DNA of 64,000 bases from Conchocele bisecta. Taxonomy: Eukaryota > Mollusca > Bivalvia > Lucinida > Thyasiridae. The DNA is taken from contig CM055271.1 in NCBI GenBank assembly GCA_029237695.1, forward strand, positions 38,831,681 through 38,895,680, read 5' to 3'. A program made the position numbers and the translations under genes. Shown piece after piece: positions 12,876 through 24,395 of this stretch (position 1 is the stretch's first letter; the number at the start of each line of letters is the position of its first letter). Below the pieces are notes generated by a model. It worked only from the letters and a program-made list of their open reading frames with translations, searched no databases and was not told where the DNA came from.

Positions 12876-13490
12876 GAGAATATTAACCCATATATACATG
12901 CAAGTCGGAAAAATTCGGGGCAGAGACCAAACTTTGACAGAATAACCGGAATACCATATGAAAGTTGTAAAAAAAGTTCCCCAAGTTTCCCGGGGGTAGA
13001 AGGCACCTAATTTGCATATTTTCAAAATGGCCGCCATCCGTAAAAGCAAAAATGCTAACTTTTGAACCAAATGGGCTATACACATGTTTAATATGTCTGA
13101 TCTGACTAGTTTCTTATACATAACTCAGTTTTCAATGTTCCAGAACACTTCTGGACTTGGAAGGCACATAATTTGCATATTTTCAAGATGTTATTTTACA
13201 GTACTAACTGGTTTATATATTTACTCAGCATGTCTAATCACACTAGATCTTCTTGAGACAACATTTCAGAACACATTTCATCAAGCGTCACAGTTGAATA
13301 AAACTAATTTGCATATTTGCAAGATGGCCGCTACCAGGATGATATCCAGAGAACTAAGGTATGATCAACTAGTTTATCATGTAATGTTTCATGCAAATGA
13401 GGCATACAATATGCATTATAATTGTACATATAAAAACATATCTATTTGAGAAGGATATTTAAATTAGCTATACCTGAGCTTTGCTGTACT
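12876..13490. repeat. Subterminal region of A; copy 1 of a duplicated segment
   Basis: The segment 13120-13485 recurs, at high identity, as 14440-14633 continued at 19833-20045 after removal of LINE N1. Motifs such as 'tttgcatattttcaaaatgg' and 'caagatggccgc' recur several times. An open frame of 121 codons lies here but is just this repeat and has no domain. Confidence 0.65.
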
Positions 13491-13499
13491 TTGATACTT

Positions 13500-14345
13500 T
13501 TCATTTTTAGCTCGCCTGCACGAAGTGCAGAAGAGCTTATGGCATACCCCCGGCGTCGTCAAACTTAACGTTGGGGTAAATGTCTTATAACTTCTGCTTC
13601 CTTTCATGGAACATATTGTTATTTCATACATGCATTCCTCAGATGACCCTCTATCACGTTGTAGCAAATCCACGACCCAAGACCCAACCCTTACACCAAG
13701 GTCAAGGTCACAAACTTAGCATATTCATAAACTTAACGTTGGGTAAATTTCTTATAACATCTGTTTACTTTCATCGAACGCCTTGATATTTCATACATGC
13801 ATTCCTCAGATGACCCTCTATCATGCTGTAGCAAATCCATGACCCAACACCCAACCCTTACCCCAAGGTCAAGGTCACAAACTTAGCACTTCATAAACTT
13901 AACGTTGGGGTAAATTTCTTATATCCTTTCATGGAACGCCTTGATATTTCATACATGCATTCCTCAGATGACCCTCTATCATGCTGTAGCAAATCCATGA
14001 CCCACCATCCAACCTTTACCCCAAGGTCAAGGCACAAACTTAGCACATTCATAAACTTAACGTTGGGGTAAATTTCTTATAACATCTGTTTCCTTTAATG
14101 GAACGCCTTGATATTTGATACATGCATTCCTCAGATAACCCTCTATCATGCTGTAGCAAATTCATGACCCACCACTCAACCCTTACCACAAGGTCAAGGT
14201 CACAAACTTAGCACATTCATAAACTTAACGTTGGGGTAAATTTCTTATATCATGCTGTAGCAAATCCATGACCAACGACCAAACCCTTACCCCAAGGTCA
14301 AGGTCACAAACTTAGCACATTCATAAACTTAACGTTGGGGTAAAC
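13500..14345 (+). repeat. Tandem array 1, ~165-bp unit
   Basis: About five units, each with 'aacttaacgttggggtaaat', 'catacatgcattcctcagat' and 'ccaaggtcaaggtcacaaac'. It is introduced by 'agctcgcctgcacgaagtgc', the same lead-in as array 2 at 22434. The block appears inserted between the two copies of the 13120-13485 segment. The repeated TCAAGGTCA is an extended nuclear-receptor half-site; whether it is used is unknown. Confidence 0.85.
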
Positions 14346-14432
14346 ATCTGTTTTCATCATAATCATAAAATTGTGAAAATATGAAAATCACAAAAATAAT
14401 ATATATGGAGAAAAAAACAATATACCAAGTCG
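14346..14432 (-). repeat. SINE tail fragment
   Basis: This matches the AT-rich part of the SINE at 11750-11855 ('atatatggagaaaaaaacaa' core) but stops where the tRNA-like head would begin. Confidence 0.65.
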
Positions 14433-15744
14433 TCGAGTTGTCAATGTTCCAGAACACTTGTGAACTTGGAAGGCCCTAATTTGCATATTTTAAAGATGGC
14501 CGCCCCCAGCGAATGCAAAACAAATATTATTTTACAGTACTAACTGGTTTATATATTTACTCAGCATGTCTAATCACACTAGATCTTCTTGAGACAACAT
14601 TTTAGAACACGTTTCATCAAGCGTCACAGTTGAATGGAATGGTGCTTAACGGCCCATCAACACAAAAGAGTATCATTTAGGGCCAAGCAATGTAGATGAA
14701 GAATAAAAATAATAGTAAAATAGTATGCTATATGTGATTAGGGTAAAAATATTAATATGATGAACAATATAAATGAAAAACGTGTATAGAATTATAAAAT
14801 TATTGAAATGAGAGACATGTATACAATGATAAAATTAAATTTTCCGATACAAGTTGGTTTCATGGAGAAAGCGAAGCAAACCTTCAATGTTCTCCACCTG
14901 GAATAGCTCCGCAAGTGAAGTAACACTGAAGTGTTTGCGTCGAATATCGGCAAAATCGATACAGTCCAGTAGGATGTGTTGCACGGTAAATGTGCTGTGG
15001 CATGGAATACACCATGGACGCGGCTCACCTTCGAGCATACACGAATGCGTTAGTCGTGTATGTCCAATGCGCAATCGACTAAGGACAACTTCATCCCGGC
15101 GTGCATGTCTGTAGCCAGGAGTCCATTCGCCCAGAGTCGGTTTCACAGCATGAAGTTTATTATCTGTGAGCAGATCCCACTGGGTCTGCATTGTATCGGA
15201 GATGAATGAGTTGATGGATGATTTAAAATCATGATAGCAAACAGGAAAATGAGAGGTCGGTATCTCCAGGGCAGCCTTGGCAGCACAATATGCCCTGTCA
15301 TTGCCCTTGATACCAGTATGGCTGGGGAGCCAACAAAAAATAATGTCCTAGCCAGCCGAAAGTAAAATATGGTGTAGCTCCATGATTTGGCGGATAAGTG
15401 GATGTTCAAGCTTCATGTTGTACAAAGCTTGTAGTGAAGATAATGAATCGGAAAATAAAATGAATTGCTTTCTCCAAGATATTTTCGCGAAATCAAGAGC
15501 AAGTAAAATCGCCCTCAATTCCGCAGAAAATATCGAAGATTTGTCTGGGAGTCTGGATTGAAGATCTCCCTCGGGAACAGCGGCAGCAGATGCTACCCGG
15601 TCCCCGACCTTTGAGCCATCAGTAAAAAGCGGAGTGTATGTATTGTATCTGTCTTTAACCTCAAGAAAAAGTGATTTAACAAGAATTCCGCCACGGAAGC
15701 GGTGTCGCGCCTGCCGAGGCATTTGACCATGAATATTACAAGTA

Positions 15745-16780
15745 AATAAATTACCTTGACCTTCAGAATTTGGATGTGGGGGTGTACATAATGAAGCATC
15801 ATCCGTAGACAAACATTGATGTGAAATATTATCAATGTCTGGAAAGGGGTTAAAGAGATATTGTGAAAAAACAATAACTTTAACGCATTTCTGTTACAAA
15901 TCCGGTGAAGATTACAAGTAAATAAATGACATTGACCTTCAAAATTTGGATGTGGGGGTGTGCGTAATGAAGCATCATTCCTAGACAAACATTGATGTGA
16001 AATATTATCAAAGTCTGGCAAGGAGTTAAAGAGATATTGTGAAAAAAGAATAACTTTAACGCATTTCTGTTACAAAACCGGTGAACATTACAAGTAAATA
16101 AATGACCTTGACCTTCAGACTTTGGATGTGGGGGTGTGCGTAATGAAGCATCATCCCTAGACAAACATTGATATGAAATATTATCAATGTCTGGCAAGGG
16201 GTTAAAGAGATATTGTGAAAAAACAATAACTTTATAATGCATTTCTGTTACAAAACCGGTGAACATTACAAGTAAATAAATGACCTTGACCTTGAGAATT
16301 TGGATGTGGGGGTGTGCGTAATGAAGCATCATCCGTAGACAAACATTGATGTGAAATATTATCAAAGTCTGGCAAGGGGTTAAAGAGATATTGTGAAAAA
16401 AACAATAACTTTAACGTATTTCTGTTACAAAACCGGTGAACATTACAAGTAAATAAATGACCTTGACCTTGATAATTTGGATGTGGGGGTGTGCGTAATG
16501 AGCATCATCCTTAGACAAACATTGATGTGAAAATATTATCAATGTCTGGCAAGGGGTTAAAGAGAGTATTGTGAACAAACATAACTTTAACGCATTTCTG
16601 TTACAAAACCGGTGAACATTACAAGGAAATAAATGACCTTGACCTTCAAAATTTGGATGTGGGGGTGTGCGTAATGAAGCATCATCCCTAGACAAACATT
16701 GATGTGAAATATTATCAATGTCTGGCAAGGGGTTAAAGAGATATTGTGAAAAAACAATAACTTTAACGCATTTGCCTTGC
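15745..16780 (-). repeat. Tandem array 3, ~176-bp unit, inside Q
   Basis: About six units, each containing 'gaccttgaccttcagaattt', 'ggatgtgggggtgtgcgtaa' and 'aaacattgatgtgaaatatt'. The minus strand carries AAGGTCAAGGTC. Long open frames over it are products of the repetition and not genes. Confidence 0.85.
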
Positions 16781-16785
16781 AAAAA

Positions 16786-16880
16786 AACCGGACGACGCGG
16801 ACGACGCGGACGACGCGGACGACGCGGACGACGCGGACGACGCGGACGACGCGGACGACGCGGACGACGACGACGACGAC
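16786..16880 (+). repeat. 9-bp minisatellite (GGACGACGC)n
   Basis: About nine to ten perfect copies followed by (GAC)n. The frames give artificial Arg-Gly-Arg or Thr-Arg repeats. Confidence 0.95.
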
Positions 16881-19223
16881 GGAAAAAGTGCCGACTATAG
16901 TCGCGCCTCTGCTAAAGCAGGCGCGACAAAAATGGATGGATCAGTTGTTGCTTTCGTGTGCTGACTAAGATCGAAGATCACCTTGGGATGCTCCAACTGC
17001 CACGGTGGAGTATCTGGAACAGCGTATGTGGCAATGTGATCCAGATCCAAGCCAGCATCGTGTATTAAAGGATCCATTCTCTTGCCGAATGGTGGCTTGA
17101 ATCCGTTTTCTGTGGCCCACTTGTTAATTTTATTGAGGCTCAGTTGTAATTGGCGCTCAATAGTTTGCATGTTCTTTGATTTGTAACATATTAAAAAATC
17201 TTCGACATATAAAGAACAGTCAACACCTGGTTGCAGGCATTTTACAATATTATTCAATTTAATATTAAAAAGGGTAACAGACAATATACTTCCCTGCGGT
17301 ACACCCATTTCCTGTTCATGGGGATCGGAAAGGGTTGTACCGACTCTGATTTGGAATTGTCTGTCTTTCAAAAAATTATAAATACAATCAGGGAGATGAC
17401 CCTTCAGACCGAGGTCATGAAGGTCCTTCATAATCTCATACTTCCACGTCGTGTCATATGCCTTTTCTAAGTCAAAAAATACGGCAACTATATGATCATT
17501 GTTAACAAACCCGTCTCGAATGAATTCTTCGAGTCTAATCAGATTATCGGCAGTGCTTCTCTGGCGACGGAATCCAGACTGATACTCAGATATCAGTCCA
17601 TTGGATTCCAGAAACCAGACAAGCCTGTCGTTAATCATTCGTTCCATGGTTTTACAGACGCAGCTAGTAAGTGCGATGGGACGGTAACTTGATGGGTCTG
17701 TGTGATCCTTGCCGGTTTGGGAACAGGTATGATTGTAGCTTCCCGCCATGAAGGCGGAAAGACGCCTTGTTCCCAAATGGTATTAAATATTTCAAGGAGG
17801 TTGTCTAAAGAGTGTTCAGGTAAATGTTTAAGCAGTTGGTAGTGGATATCATCAGGGCCTGCTGATGTATCATGTGCTTTCTCAAGGGAAGCTTTTAATT
17901 CCCTCATAGAGAAAGGAGCGTTGTAATGTTCTGAATTGTCTGAATTAAAATTAAGTTTAGTTTTCTCTTGCTCAGATTTCACCTTCAAGAACTCCTCAGA
18001 ATAGTTATTACATGAGGAGTTCTTGGAGAAGGTATCTGCTAATGTGTTTGAAATGTCTGTTTTGGACGACACTTTATGTCCTGCTTTGTTGAGGTGATTG
18101 ATAGAAGTTGATTTACCTTTACCGTTTATCTTACGAATCATGTCCCATCTTGTTTTCATTTTAGATTGCGAATTCAACTTGGAGACAAAAGATCTCCAAA
18201 TCTTTCTCTTGTTAGCTTTAATTGTGCGTCGAGCTTTCGCTCTAAATATTCTATGAGCATTTAAATTATCTGCTGTTGCGTTATTATTGATTTGACGAAT
18301 AGACTGCTTACGAGCAGTCATTGCCTCTTTGCATTTCTCGTCAAACCATGGTTTATTGACACGTTTGGGCTTTGCCGAGGTTTTTGGTATTGTCTTTTCT
18401 GCAATATCGTGTAAAAGGGAAACGTAGTGTTCTAGTGGATCTTCCGCATCTCGAAAGCGATCAAAATCTAGTTCAATCATGCACATACTACGAAATGTGT
18501 CCCAATCGGCTTTATGTAATGTCCACCTCTGCACTCTGTCAGTGGATGGTGGTCCATTACTCTGTAAGAAGACAGGAAAGTGGTCACTCCCACATAGGTC
18601 GTCACCAACTGTCCACGTAAAGTCTAAATACAGAGAACTAAATACAGAGAAGGATGACACAGAGTTAAATCCAGAGAGGAATATGAACCGGTTGCGGGAT
18701 GTAAATATGTGCTCGATTTATCATTAATCATTGTGATCGGAAAGAATATATTCAATAAGTTCCCCCTTTTTGTTTGTGTCTTTACAACCCAAAAGCATGT
18801 TATGTCCATTAAAATCGCCAAGGAGAATGAAAGGCGAAGGGAGCTGAGAGACAAGTTTATCTAGTTCTGATTTTAACAGGACTGCAGATGGTGGAATGTA
18901 GATAGAACATAATGTAATAGTCTTGTGCATCGTAACACTAACGGCCACAGCCTGAAGATTAGTGTTAAGATTCACAAGTCTATGTGGGGTGCTCAAATTA
19001 ACAAGGATTGAGAGACTCAACCAGATGCGCGTTCAGCGTTATCTGAACACTAACTGTATAGTGCATGCGATTTAAAAGAAAATGTATCGTCAATTTTCAG
19101 GAATGTTTCCTGAAGACAAACATCAATGGGGTTGTATTGAGTTAATACAATTGTTAATTCATCACGATTTGCTTTTAATTCCTCGACAGTTCCATTGGAT
19201 AACAGTATCCATATTTTAAGTAG

Positions 19224-19832
19224 GTGGAAGTATGGGTTTGCGGGGTGGAACAGGCTTGGGAGTTGGAATGTCAAGAAGACTCTTCAGTCTCCATCGAATC
19301 CAACGACTCAAACCTGTTATTAAGTGGAATGGGGCCGTCTGCCCCCTTCTGCGATCCAGGGTCATCAGACCCTTTCTGCGATCCAGGGTCATCAGACCCT
19401 TTCCTGGGCGGTTTTGTAGGGATCCACTCCATGGCAGTGGGCCTACCCCTGAGTGGTAGTGGAGAGGCCGACCTGTCATCCGGCCCTTGCCGTGATCGCA
19501 GAGGAGACACGGCCGTGATTTGTTTTAAGGTCTTTTTAGCCCGACCTTTAGGGCTTTTGGAAGGCGTGACCTTTGAGGTTTTGCCTTCCGAAGAAGGTTT
19601 TGATGTTGAGGCCTTTGGGCTCCGGCCTCAGGGAGATTTTGTCTTTGCATACGATGAGTTAGATGTGGAAGGCTTGTAGTGTGGCGTATTATAGGTCCAC
19701 GTTATAGTGGGGTGTTCAGCTAGTTTCCAAGAAACGTCCGTTTGAGTTAAATACTTCTGCTGTGCTTGCGAGAGACTGCAGCCGAAGCGTAAGAAAAGCC
19801 AAGGATAGGAGTTGTTGGCATTTCAACAATCT
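19224..19832 (-). pseudogene. N1 ORF1 (gag-like) C-terminal remnant
   Basis: The minus-strand frames are Lys/Ser/Pro-rich (SKVTPSKSPKGRAKKTLK), then a short duplicated KGSDDPGSQ motif and a closing NRFESLDSMETEES before a stop. ORF2 endonuclease follows after a short gap. This layout (basic, disordered ORF1 tail followed by ORF2) is usual for the family. The 5' part is missing at the truncation point 19832. The plus-strand 151-codon frame here is a shadow. Confidence 0.6.
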
Positions 19833-20045
19833 GCGTCACAGTTGAAGAAAACTAATTTGCATATTTGCAAGATGGCCGCTACAACCAGGATGATATCCAG
19901 AGAACTAAGGTATCATCAACTAGTTTATCATGTAATGTTTCATGCAAATGAGGCATACAATATGCATTATAATTGTACATATAAAAACATATCTATTTGA
20001 AAAGGATATTTAAATTAGCTATACCTAAGCTTTGCTGTACTTGTA
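19833..20045 (+). repeat. Copy 2 (right half) of duplicated segment
   Basis: This continues 14440-14633 after LINE N1 and matches 13290-13485 at high identity, with small indels. Together they show the segment was duplicated in A before N1 inserted. Confidence 0.8.
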
Positions 20046-20188
20046 ACGTAGTTGTCTCTGAACAAGTACGTTAGTTCGTCCGTGTGTACAGATGCATTCG
20101 TCTGTCCGTGTGGACGCATACAGGCATTCGATTGTATTGTACAGCAATGTGACCGATAAGTAAAGGAATTGTCTCTCTGATAGCAGCT
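20046..20188. other. Spacer, no feature seen
   Basis: A short unique stretch with 'gtccgtgtg' repeats; nothing recognisable. Confidence 0.4.
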
Positions 20189-20809
20189 ATGAAAATATCA
20201 TGTAAGCCTCTAAAATACTTCGACAAGGTTGTTATATTAAGTAGGTCGATTGCGACGCAGTTCTGGAAAAATCAATCTACTAAGCTGCCAGACAATACTA
20301 TTGTCCAGATTAAGTGATCGGGTTCGGAGTAGATTTTAAACTCTGGTTGATCAGGTGTCCAGTGGTATTAATGTAGATTAACAACTGTCAATATCGGATG
20401 TTTCATATAATGGATAAGTTCCCTAATGATCACTTTGGTAAACTATATCTTGATTGGCTACAGGATGATAAAATGACAGTTCCGGAGGCGGCCGTTAAGC
20501 AATTGCGTCTTTAATCCAAGGTGCATATAATATTCAGTTTGGAAGTATCTGAGAGCAGAGCCATTTTGCCAGTCATTAAGAACACTTGGAACATGGTTAC
20601 AATAGTTATAGTTTAAATAAGACATTTTAGGTCTGGCTCTGTGAAATAACACTAAATTCTAAGATATATTTATTCTAAGTATGATAGCAACAACTATACG
20701 GTCACGACAGAATTGTACACTTGTACACGTATTTAGATTTAGAACATTATTAAATTTAGAATTATCTGGATGTTGGAGTTGTTGACTTTGTCCTAGAAAA
20801 TAGTTAAAG
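20189..20809 (+). repeat. ~620-bp direct repeat, copy 1
   Basis: This is nearly identical to 21774-22393 (same strand), about 965 bp away. Both run from 'atgaaaatat' to 'tagttaaa'. The ends are not TG..CA, so I do not call them LTRs. The small minus-strand frame present in both copies (~64 codons) has no known domain. Confidence 0.8.
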
Positions 20810-21773
20810 CCCACGCAGCAGGTTACACTTTACTACTACTTTTCATTTTCTGTCATGCCTTATATGAGCCATTTGTCTACCCACTAACGAGTTATTTTTA
20901 ATTACGGCGGGTGTTGATTGGTGTTAAATCGCATTTTATATGCCGTGACCAGAAAGGGTATTTTCCAACCTCATGCTATTTTTACCAACACGCATCACGT
21001 GACACGGTCAATCATATCACATCTTTGACATGCGCAGTGAAGTATCGGAAGTTGAGAAGAAAAATCTCTGTTCGAGTCCAAATCTAAATCTCCACGTAAC
21101 TCTTTCTATTTGGTGATCTGGTCGCCAATATTAACCACTCTCTCTTTCTGTATGTGCCTGTCCCTCAGACATTTCGCTTTTGTTTTGGCCGACGCCGTTT
21201 CAATTTCCGTCCTGGACGTTTCGACTTGTTGATATTCTTGTTTACATATTGGGAAGCGTACTGGCGCGCGTAGTATACTGCGCATGCGCACCGCAAGCCG
21301 TGATGTGAAAGTCGTCGTCCCCGCACATTATCAAAATAGACTGTTACCGCCGCGCGTCGCTAACAGTAAATTGATAATTAATAAATTATTCAATTTGTAT
21401 ATCGGGCACTCGTAATTTTTAGAACTGGTGGAATAGTGACATAATTATACACTTATTTAATTCCTATAAAGAACATTGTGTGCCTAATGCGTGGGCATGT
21501 ACCTTTAAACCCATAACTATGTCATAAGTATTAGGCTTATTTGGTGCCAAGTTTCCCAGGATTTTGAACTGTGTTAAAACGGACACAAAGTGGAGGAAGT
21601 GGACGTTACAACGCTGATCATCTTCCACGGTGAGTTGTTTCATTGTTTATTCATTGCTTCGTTGGTTTGCCATAACACCAAACTTAGTAGCAGGAATGAA
21701 AATAAAATAATAATTAAAGCAAGACGTAAATTAATTGTAGAACGTTTCTAATTTAATGAAAGTAAGTAATCAA
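20810..21773. other. Spacer between the ~620-bp repeats
   Basis: Unclassified. It contains a copy of the 200-bp dispersed repeat (21335-21512) and no recognised gene. Confidence 0.4.
21335..21512 (+). repeat. ~200-bp dispersed repeat, copy 2
   Basis: This aligns with 1229-1402 and, inverted, with 35872-36050. Shared words include 'gggcactcgtaattttt' and 'ttcctataaagaaca'. Confidence 0.75.
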
Positions 21774-22393
21774 ATGAAAATATCGTGCAAGCCTCTAAAA
21801 TACTTCGACAGGGTTGTTATATTAAGTAGGTCGATTGCGACGCAGTTCTGGAAAAATCAATCTACTAAGTTGCCAGACAATACTATTGTCCAGATTAAGT
21901 GATCGGGTTCGGAGTAAATTGGAAAATCTGGTTGATCAGGTGCCCAGTGGTATTAATGTAGATTAAAAACTGTCAATATCGGATGTTTGATATAATGGAT
22001 AAGTTCCCTAATGATCACTTTGGTAAAATATATCGTGATTGGCTACAGGACGATAAAATGACAGTTCCGGAGGCGGCCGTTAAGCAATTGCGTCTTTAAT
22101 CCAAGGTGGATATAATATTCAGTTTGGAAGTATCTGAGAGCAGAGCCATTTTGACAGTCATTGAGAACGCTTGGAACATGGTTACAATAGTTATAGTTTA
22201 AATAAGACATTTTAGGTCTGGCTCTGTGAAATAACACCAAATTCTAAGATATATTTATTCTAAGTATGATAGCAACAACTATACGGTCACGACAGAATTG
22301 TACACTTGTACACGTATTTAGATTAGAACATTATTAAATTTAGAATTAGCTGGATGTTGGAGTTGTTGACTTTGTCCTAGAAAATAGTTAAAC
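21774..22393 (+). repeat. ~620-bp direct repeat, copy 2
   Basis: Partner of 20189-20809. It ends just before the lead-in of array 2. Confidence 0.8.
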
Positions 22394-22433
22394 CCATAAC
22401 TATTTCACATACTTTGATACTTTTCATTTTTAG

Positions 22434-23790
22434 CTCGCCTGCACGAAGTGCAGAATAGCTTATGGCATACCCCCGGCGTCGTCAAACTTAACGTTGGGGT
22501 AAATGTCTTATAACTTCTGCTTCCTTTCATGGAACATATTGTTATTTCATACATGCATTCCTCAGATGACCCTCTATCATGTTGTAGCAAATCCACGACC
22601 CAACACCCAACCCTTACACCAAGGTCAAGGTCACAAACTTAGCACATTCATAAACTTAACGTTGGGTAAATTTCTTACAACATCTGTTTACTTTCATGGA
22701 ACGCCTTGATATTTCATACATGCATTCCTCAGATGACCCTCTATCATGCTGTAGCAAATCCATGACCCACCACCCAACCTTTACCCCAAGGTCAAGGCAC
22801 GAACTTAGCACATTCATAAACTTAACGTTGGGGTAAATTTCTTATAACATATGTTTCCTTTAATGGAACGCCTTGATATTTCATACATGCATTCCTCAGA
22901 TAACCCTCTATCATGCTGTAGCAAATCCATGACCAACCACCCAACCCTTACCCCAAGGTCAATGTCACAAACTTAGCACATTCATAAACTTAACGTTGGG
23001 GTAAATGTCTTATAACATCTGTCTTTCATGGAACGCCTTGATATTTCATACATGCATTCCTCAGATGACCCTCTATCGTGCTGTAGCAAATCAACGACTC
23101 ACCACCCAACCCTTACCCCAATATCAAGGTCACAAACCTAGCACATTCATAAACTTAACGCTGGGGTAAATGTTGTGTAACTTCTGTTTATTTACAGGGA
23201 AAACATTCATATTTCATACATGCATTCATCTGATGATACTCTATCGTACTATAGCAAATCCATGACCCACCTCCCACCCCTTACCCCAAGGTCAATGTCA
23301 CAAACTTAGCACATTCATGAACTTAACGTTGGGATAAATGTCTTATAACAACTGTTTCCTTTCATGGAACGCCTTGATATTTCATACATGCATTCATCTT
23401 CTGATACTCTATCATGCTGTAGCAAATCAACGGCCCACCACCCAACCATTACCTCAGGGTCAAGGTGAAATGTTCATAAACTTAACATTGCGGTAAATAT
23501 TGTGTAACTTCTGTTTCTTTACAGGGAATGCTTTGATGTTTCATACATGCATTCATCTGATGATCCACTATTGTGTTACAGCAAATCCATGACCCGCCCA
23601 CCCCTTTCCCCAAGATCAACATCATAAACTTCACGTTGGAGTAAATGTCTTTTTATAACTTCTGTTTCTTTACAGGGAATGCCTCGATATTTCATACATG
23701 CATTCATCTGATGATACTCTATAGTGCTATAGCAAATCCCTGACCCAACCCCCTCCCCTTTCCCCACGGTCAAGGTGACAAACATAGCAC
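22434..23790 (+). repeat. Tandem array 2, ~165-bp unit
   Basis: About eight units of the same family as array 1, increasingly diverged towards the right. The right end fuses directly to the 3' break of the capsid-like gene: the last array word 'cacattcata' runs into its final codons and supplies the stop. The array therefore sits on, or caused, the breakpoint. Confidence 0.85.
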
Positions 23791-23792
23791 AT

Positions 23793-24395
23793 TCATAGCT
23801 CAAAGTCGAGTGGAATGTAGAAGCGGTAGCTGTAAGCGGCCGCGATGGCGTTGTCGCTCGCGACGTTATCTACCTTGTCACCAGCATCGATTCTAAATCT
23901 GGTTACGTTCCTATTTCGGCTTGTGTCAATACCCTGATAGACAGCGTTTTCGCGCTCTTGCGCCGTCTTCCATAGGTATTGGTAACAATGGTAGACGTCG
24001 CTGTCGTCGATAGACATCACCTCATTACCAGAAATTTGTATCGTGGTCTTCTTGACGATGGCGCGGCCCGGGTTCTGAACGACGGTTCGGTCCGCGACTG
24101 TTGACGTCAGCGAAATAGTGAAATCGAGGCGAACAGTCTCCGGCACAATGACGTCGTTAGCTCTGAGGTTGGGAAAGCGGGCCAAGAGCTGCTGGATCTG
24201 GTCGATCGTCGATTGGTTGTGCGTAATAACAACGCTCTGTCTGACACCTTTCGCCCCGAGGTCGATGAAAATGTTTGTTTGTCCAATACATCGGAACGAT
24301 GGCTGGTCACGACATTGACATGGACGAATTCGATCTCCCCACGGGCGACCGAGACGATGATGATAAAATCGCCGACGATGGTAGGTGGCGCTCAC
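23793..24395 (-). pseudogene. Virus-like capsid protein fragment (candidate double-jelly-roll MCP)
   Basis: About 165-200 codons on the minus strand. Landmarks are NIFIDLGAKG near the start, ITHNQSTIDQI, RTVVQNPGRAIVKKT, YHCYQYLW, AVYQGID, RIDAGDK and a final FYIPLDFEL. As I recall, this pattern matches conserved uncharacterised proteins in cnidarian and other invertebrate genomes that sit in Polinton-like or adinto-like elements and behave as double-jelly-roll capsid candidates. Such proteins are much longer, so only the N-terminal portion remains; it stops where array 2 begins. GC content is clearly higher than in the surroundings, consistent with a foreign origin. The true start is uncertain (codons before about 24300 overlap the divergent gene). 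Capsid identity is inference. Confidence 0.55.

Larger units (their letters stand above)
15680..16927. mobile_element. Q: 1.25 kb insertion inside N1
   Basis: The uninterrupted LINE sequence at 27925-27945 shows exactly what was split here, with at most 2 bp duplicated. The left end carries the hairpin CCGCCACGGAAGCGG. GTCGCGCCTGC occurs near the left end (15703) and inverted at the right end. The right end is itself a hairpin (GTCGCGCC...GGCGCGAC). Inside are a ~176-bp tandem array and a 9-bp minisatellite. No coding capacity. It may be a Helitron-like or other hairpin-ended, satellite-carrying element. Confidence 0.65.
14835..19190 (-). pseudogene. N1 ORF2 (endonuclease-RT-RNase H), decayed
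   Basis: On the minus strand: an endonuclease N-terminus (LKANRDELTIVLTQYNP, then CLQETF) at ~19190-19070; the endonuclease core with LLGDFNGHN near 18800 and CGSDHFPVFL near 18590; RT with SAGPDDIHYQLLKHLPEHS, then FFDLEKAYDTTW, MGVPQGSILSVTLFN and a box reading YVED where an active copy would have YVDD; and RNase H with FTDGS, ELRAILLAL, FSDSLSSLQAL. A C-terminal Cys-rich tail (CIPCHSTFTVQHILLDC) follows. Stops, frameshifts and insertion Q break it, and the altered catalytic box means it is not active. Confidence 0.85.
14634..19832 (-). mobile_element. N1: non-LTR retrotransposon (RNase H-bearing, I/Nimb-like), 5'-truncated
   Basis: The element is bounded by a perfect 13-bp target duplication, GCGTCACAGTTGA (14621-14633 and 19833-19845). 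In sense direction (minus strand) it has the end of ORF1, then endonuclease, reverse transcriptase and RNase H, then a 3' tail ending in CATTC-type repeats ('gcaccattccat'). The length is 5.2 kb including a 1.25 kb insertion Q inside the RT-RNase H linker. It is truncated within ORF1 at its 5' end. Related fragments at 26876, 38560, 41110, 43331, 46622, 55350 and 63486 show this family was very active here. An RNase H after RT points to the I superfamily; the exact clade is inference. Confidence 0.85.

Noticed and set aside
13500..14345. CRISPR-like array
   Set aside because: Units are contiguous ~165-bp tandem repeats without unique spacers, in animal DNA.
15593..16782. Several 120-160-codon frames on the minus strand
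   Set aside because: Repeated near-identically at 176-bp steps; they are the tandem array read through.
16718..16968. Arg-Gly-Arg and Thr-Thr-Arg repeat proteins
   Set aside because: Pure products of the 9-bp minisatellite.
20189..22393. LTR retrotransposon with ~620-bp LTRs
   Set aside because: No TG..CA ends, no primer-binding site, no coding sequence, and the interior is under 1 kb.
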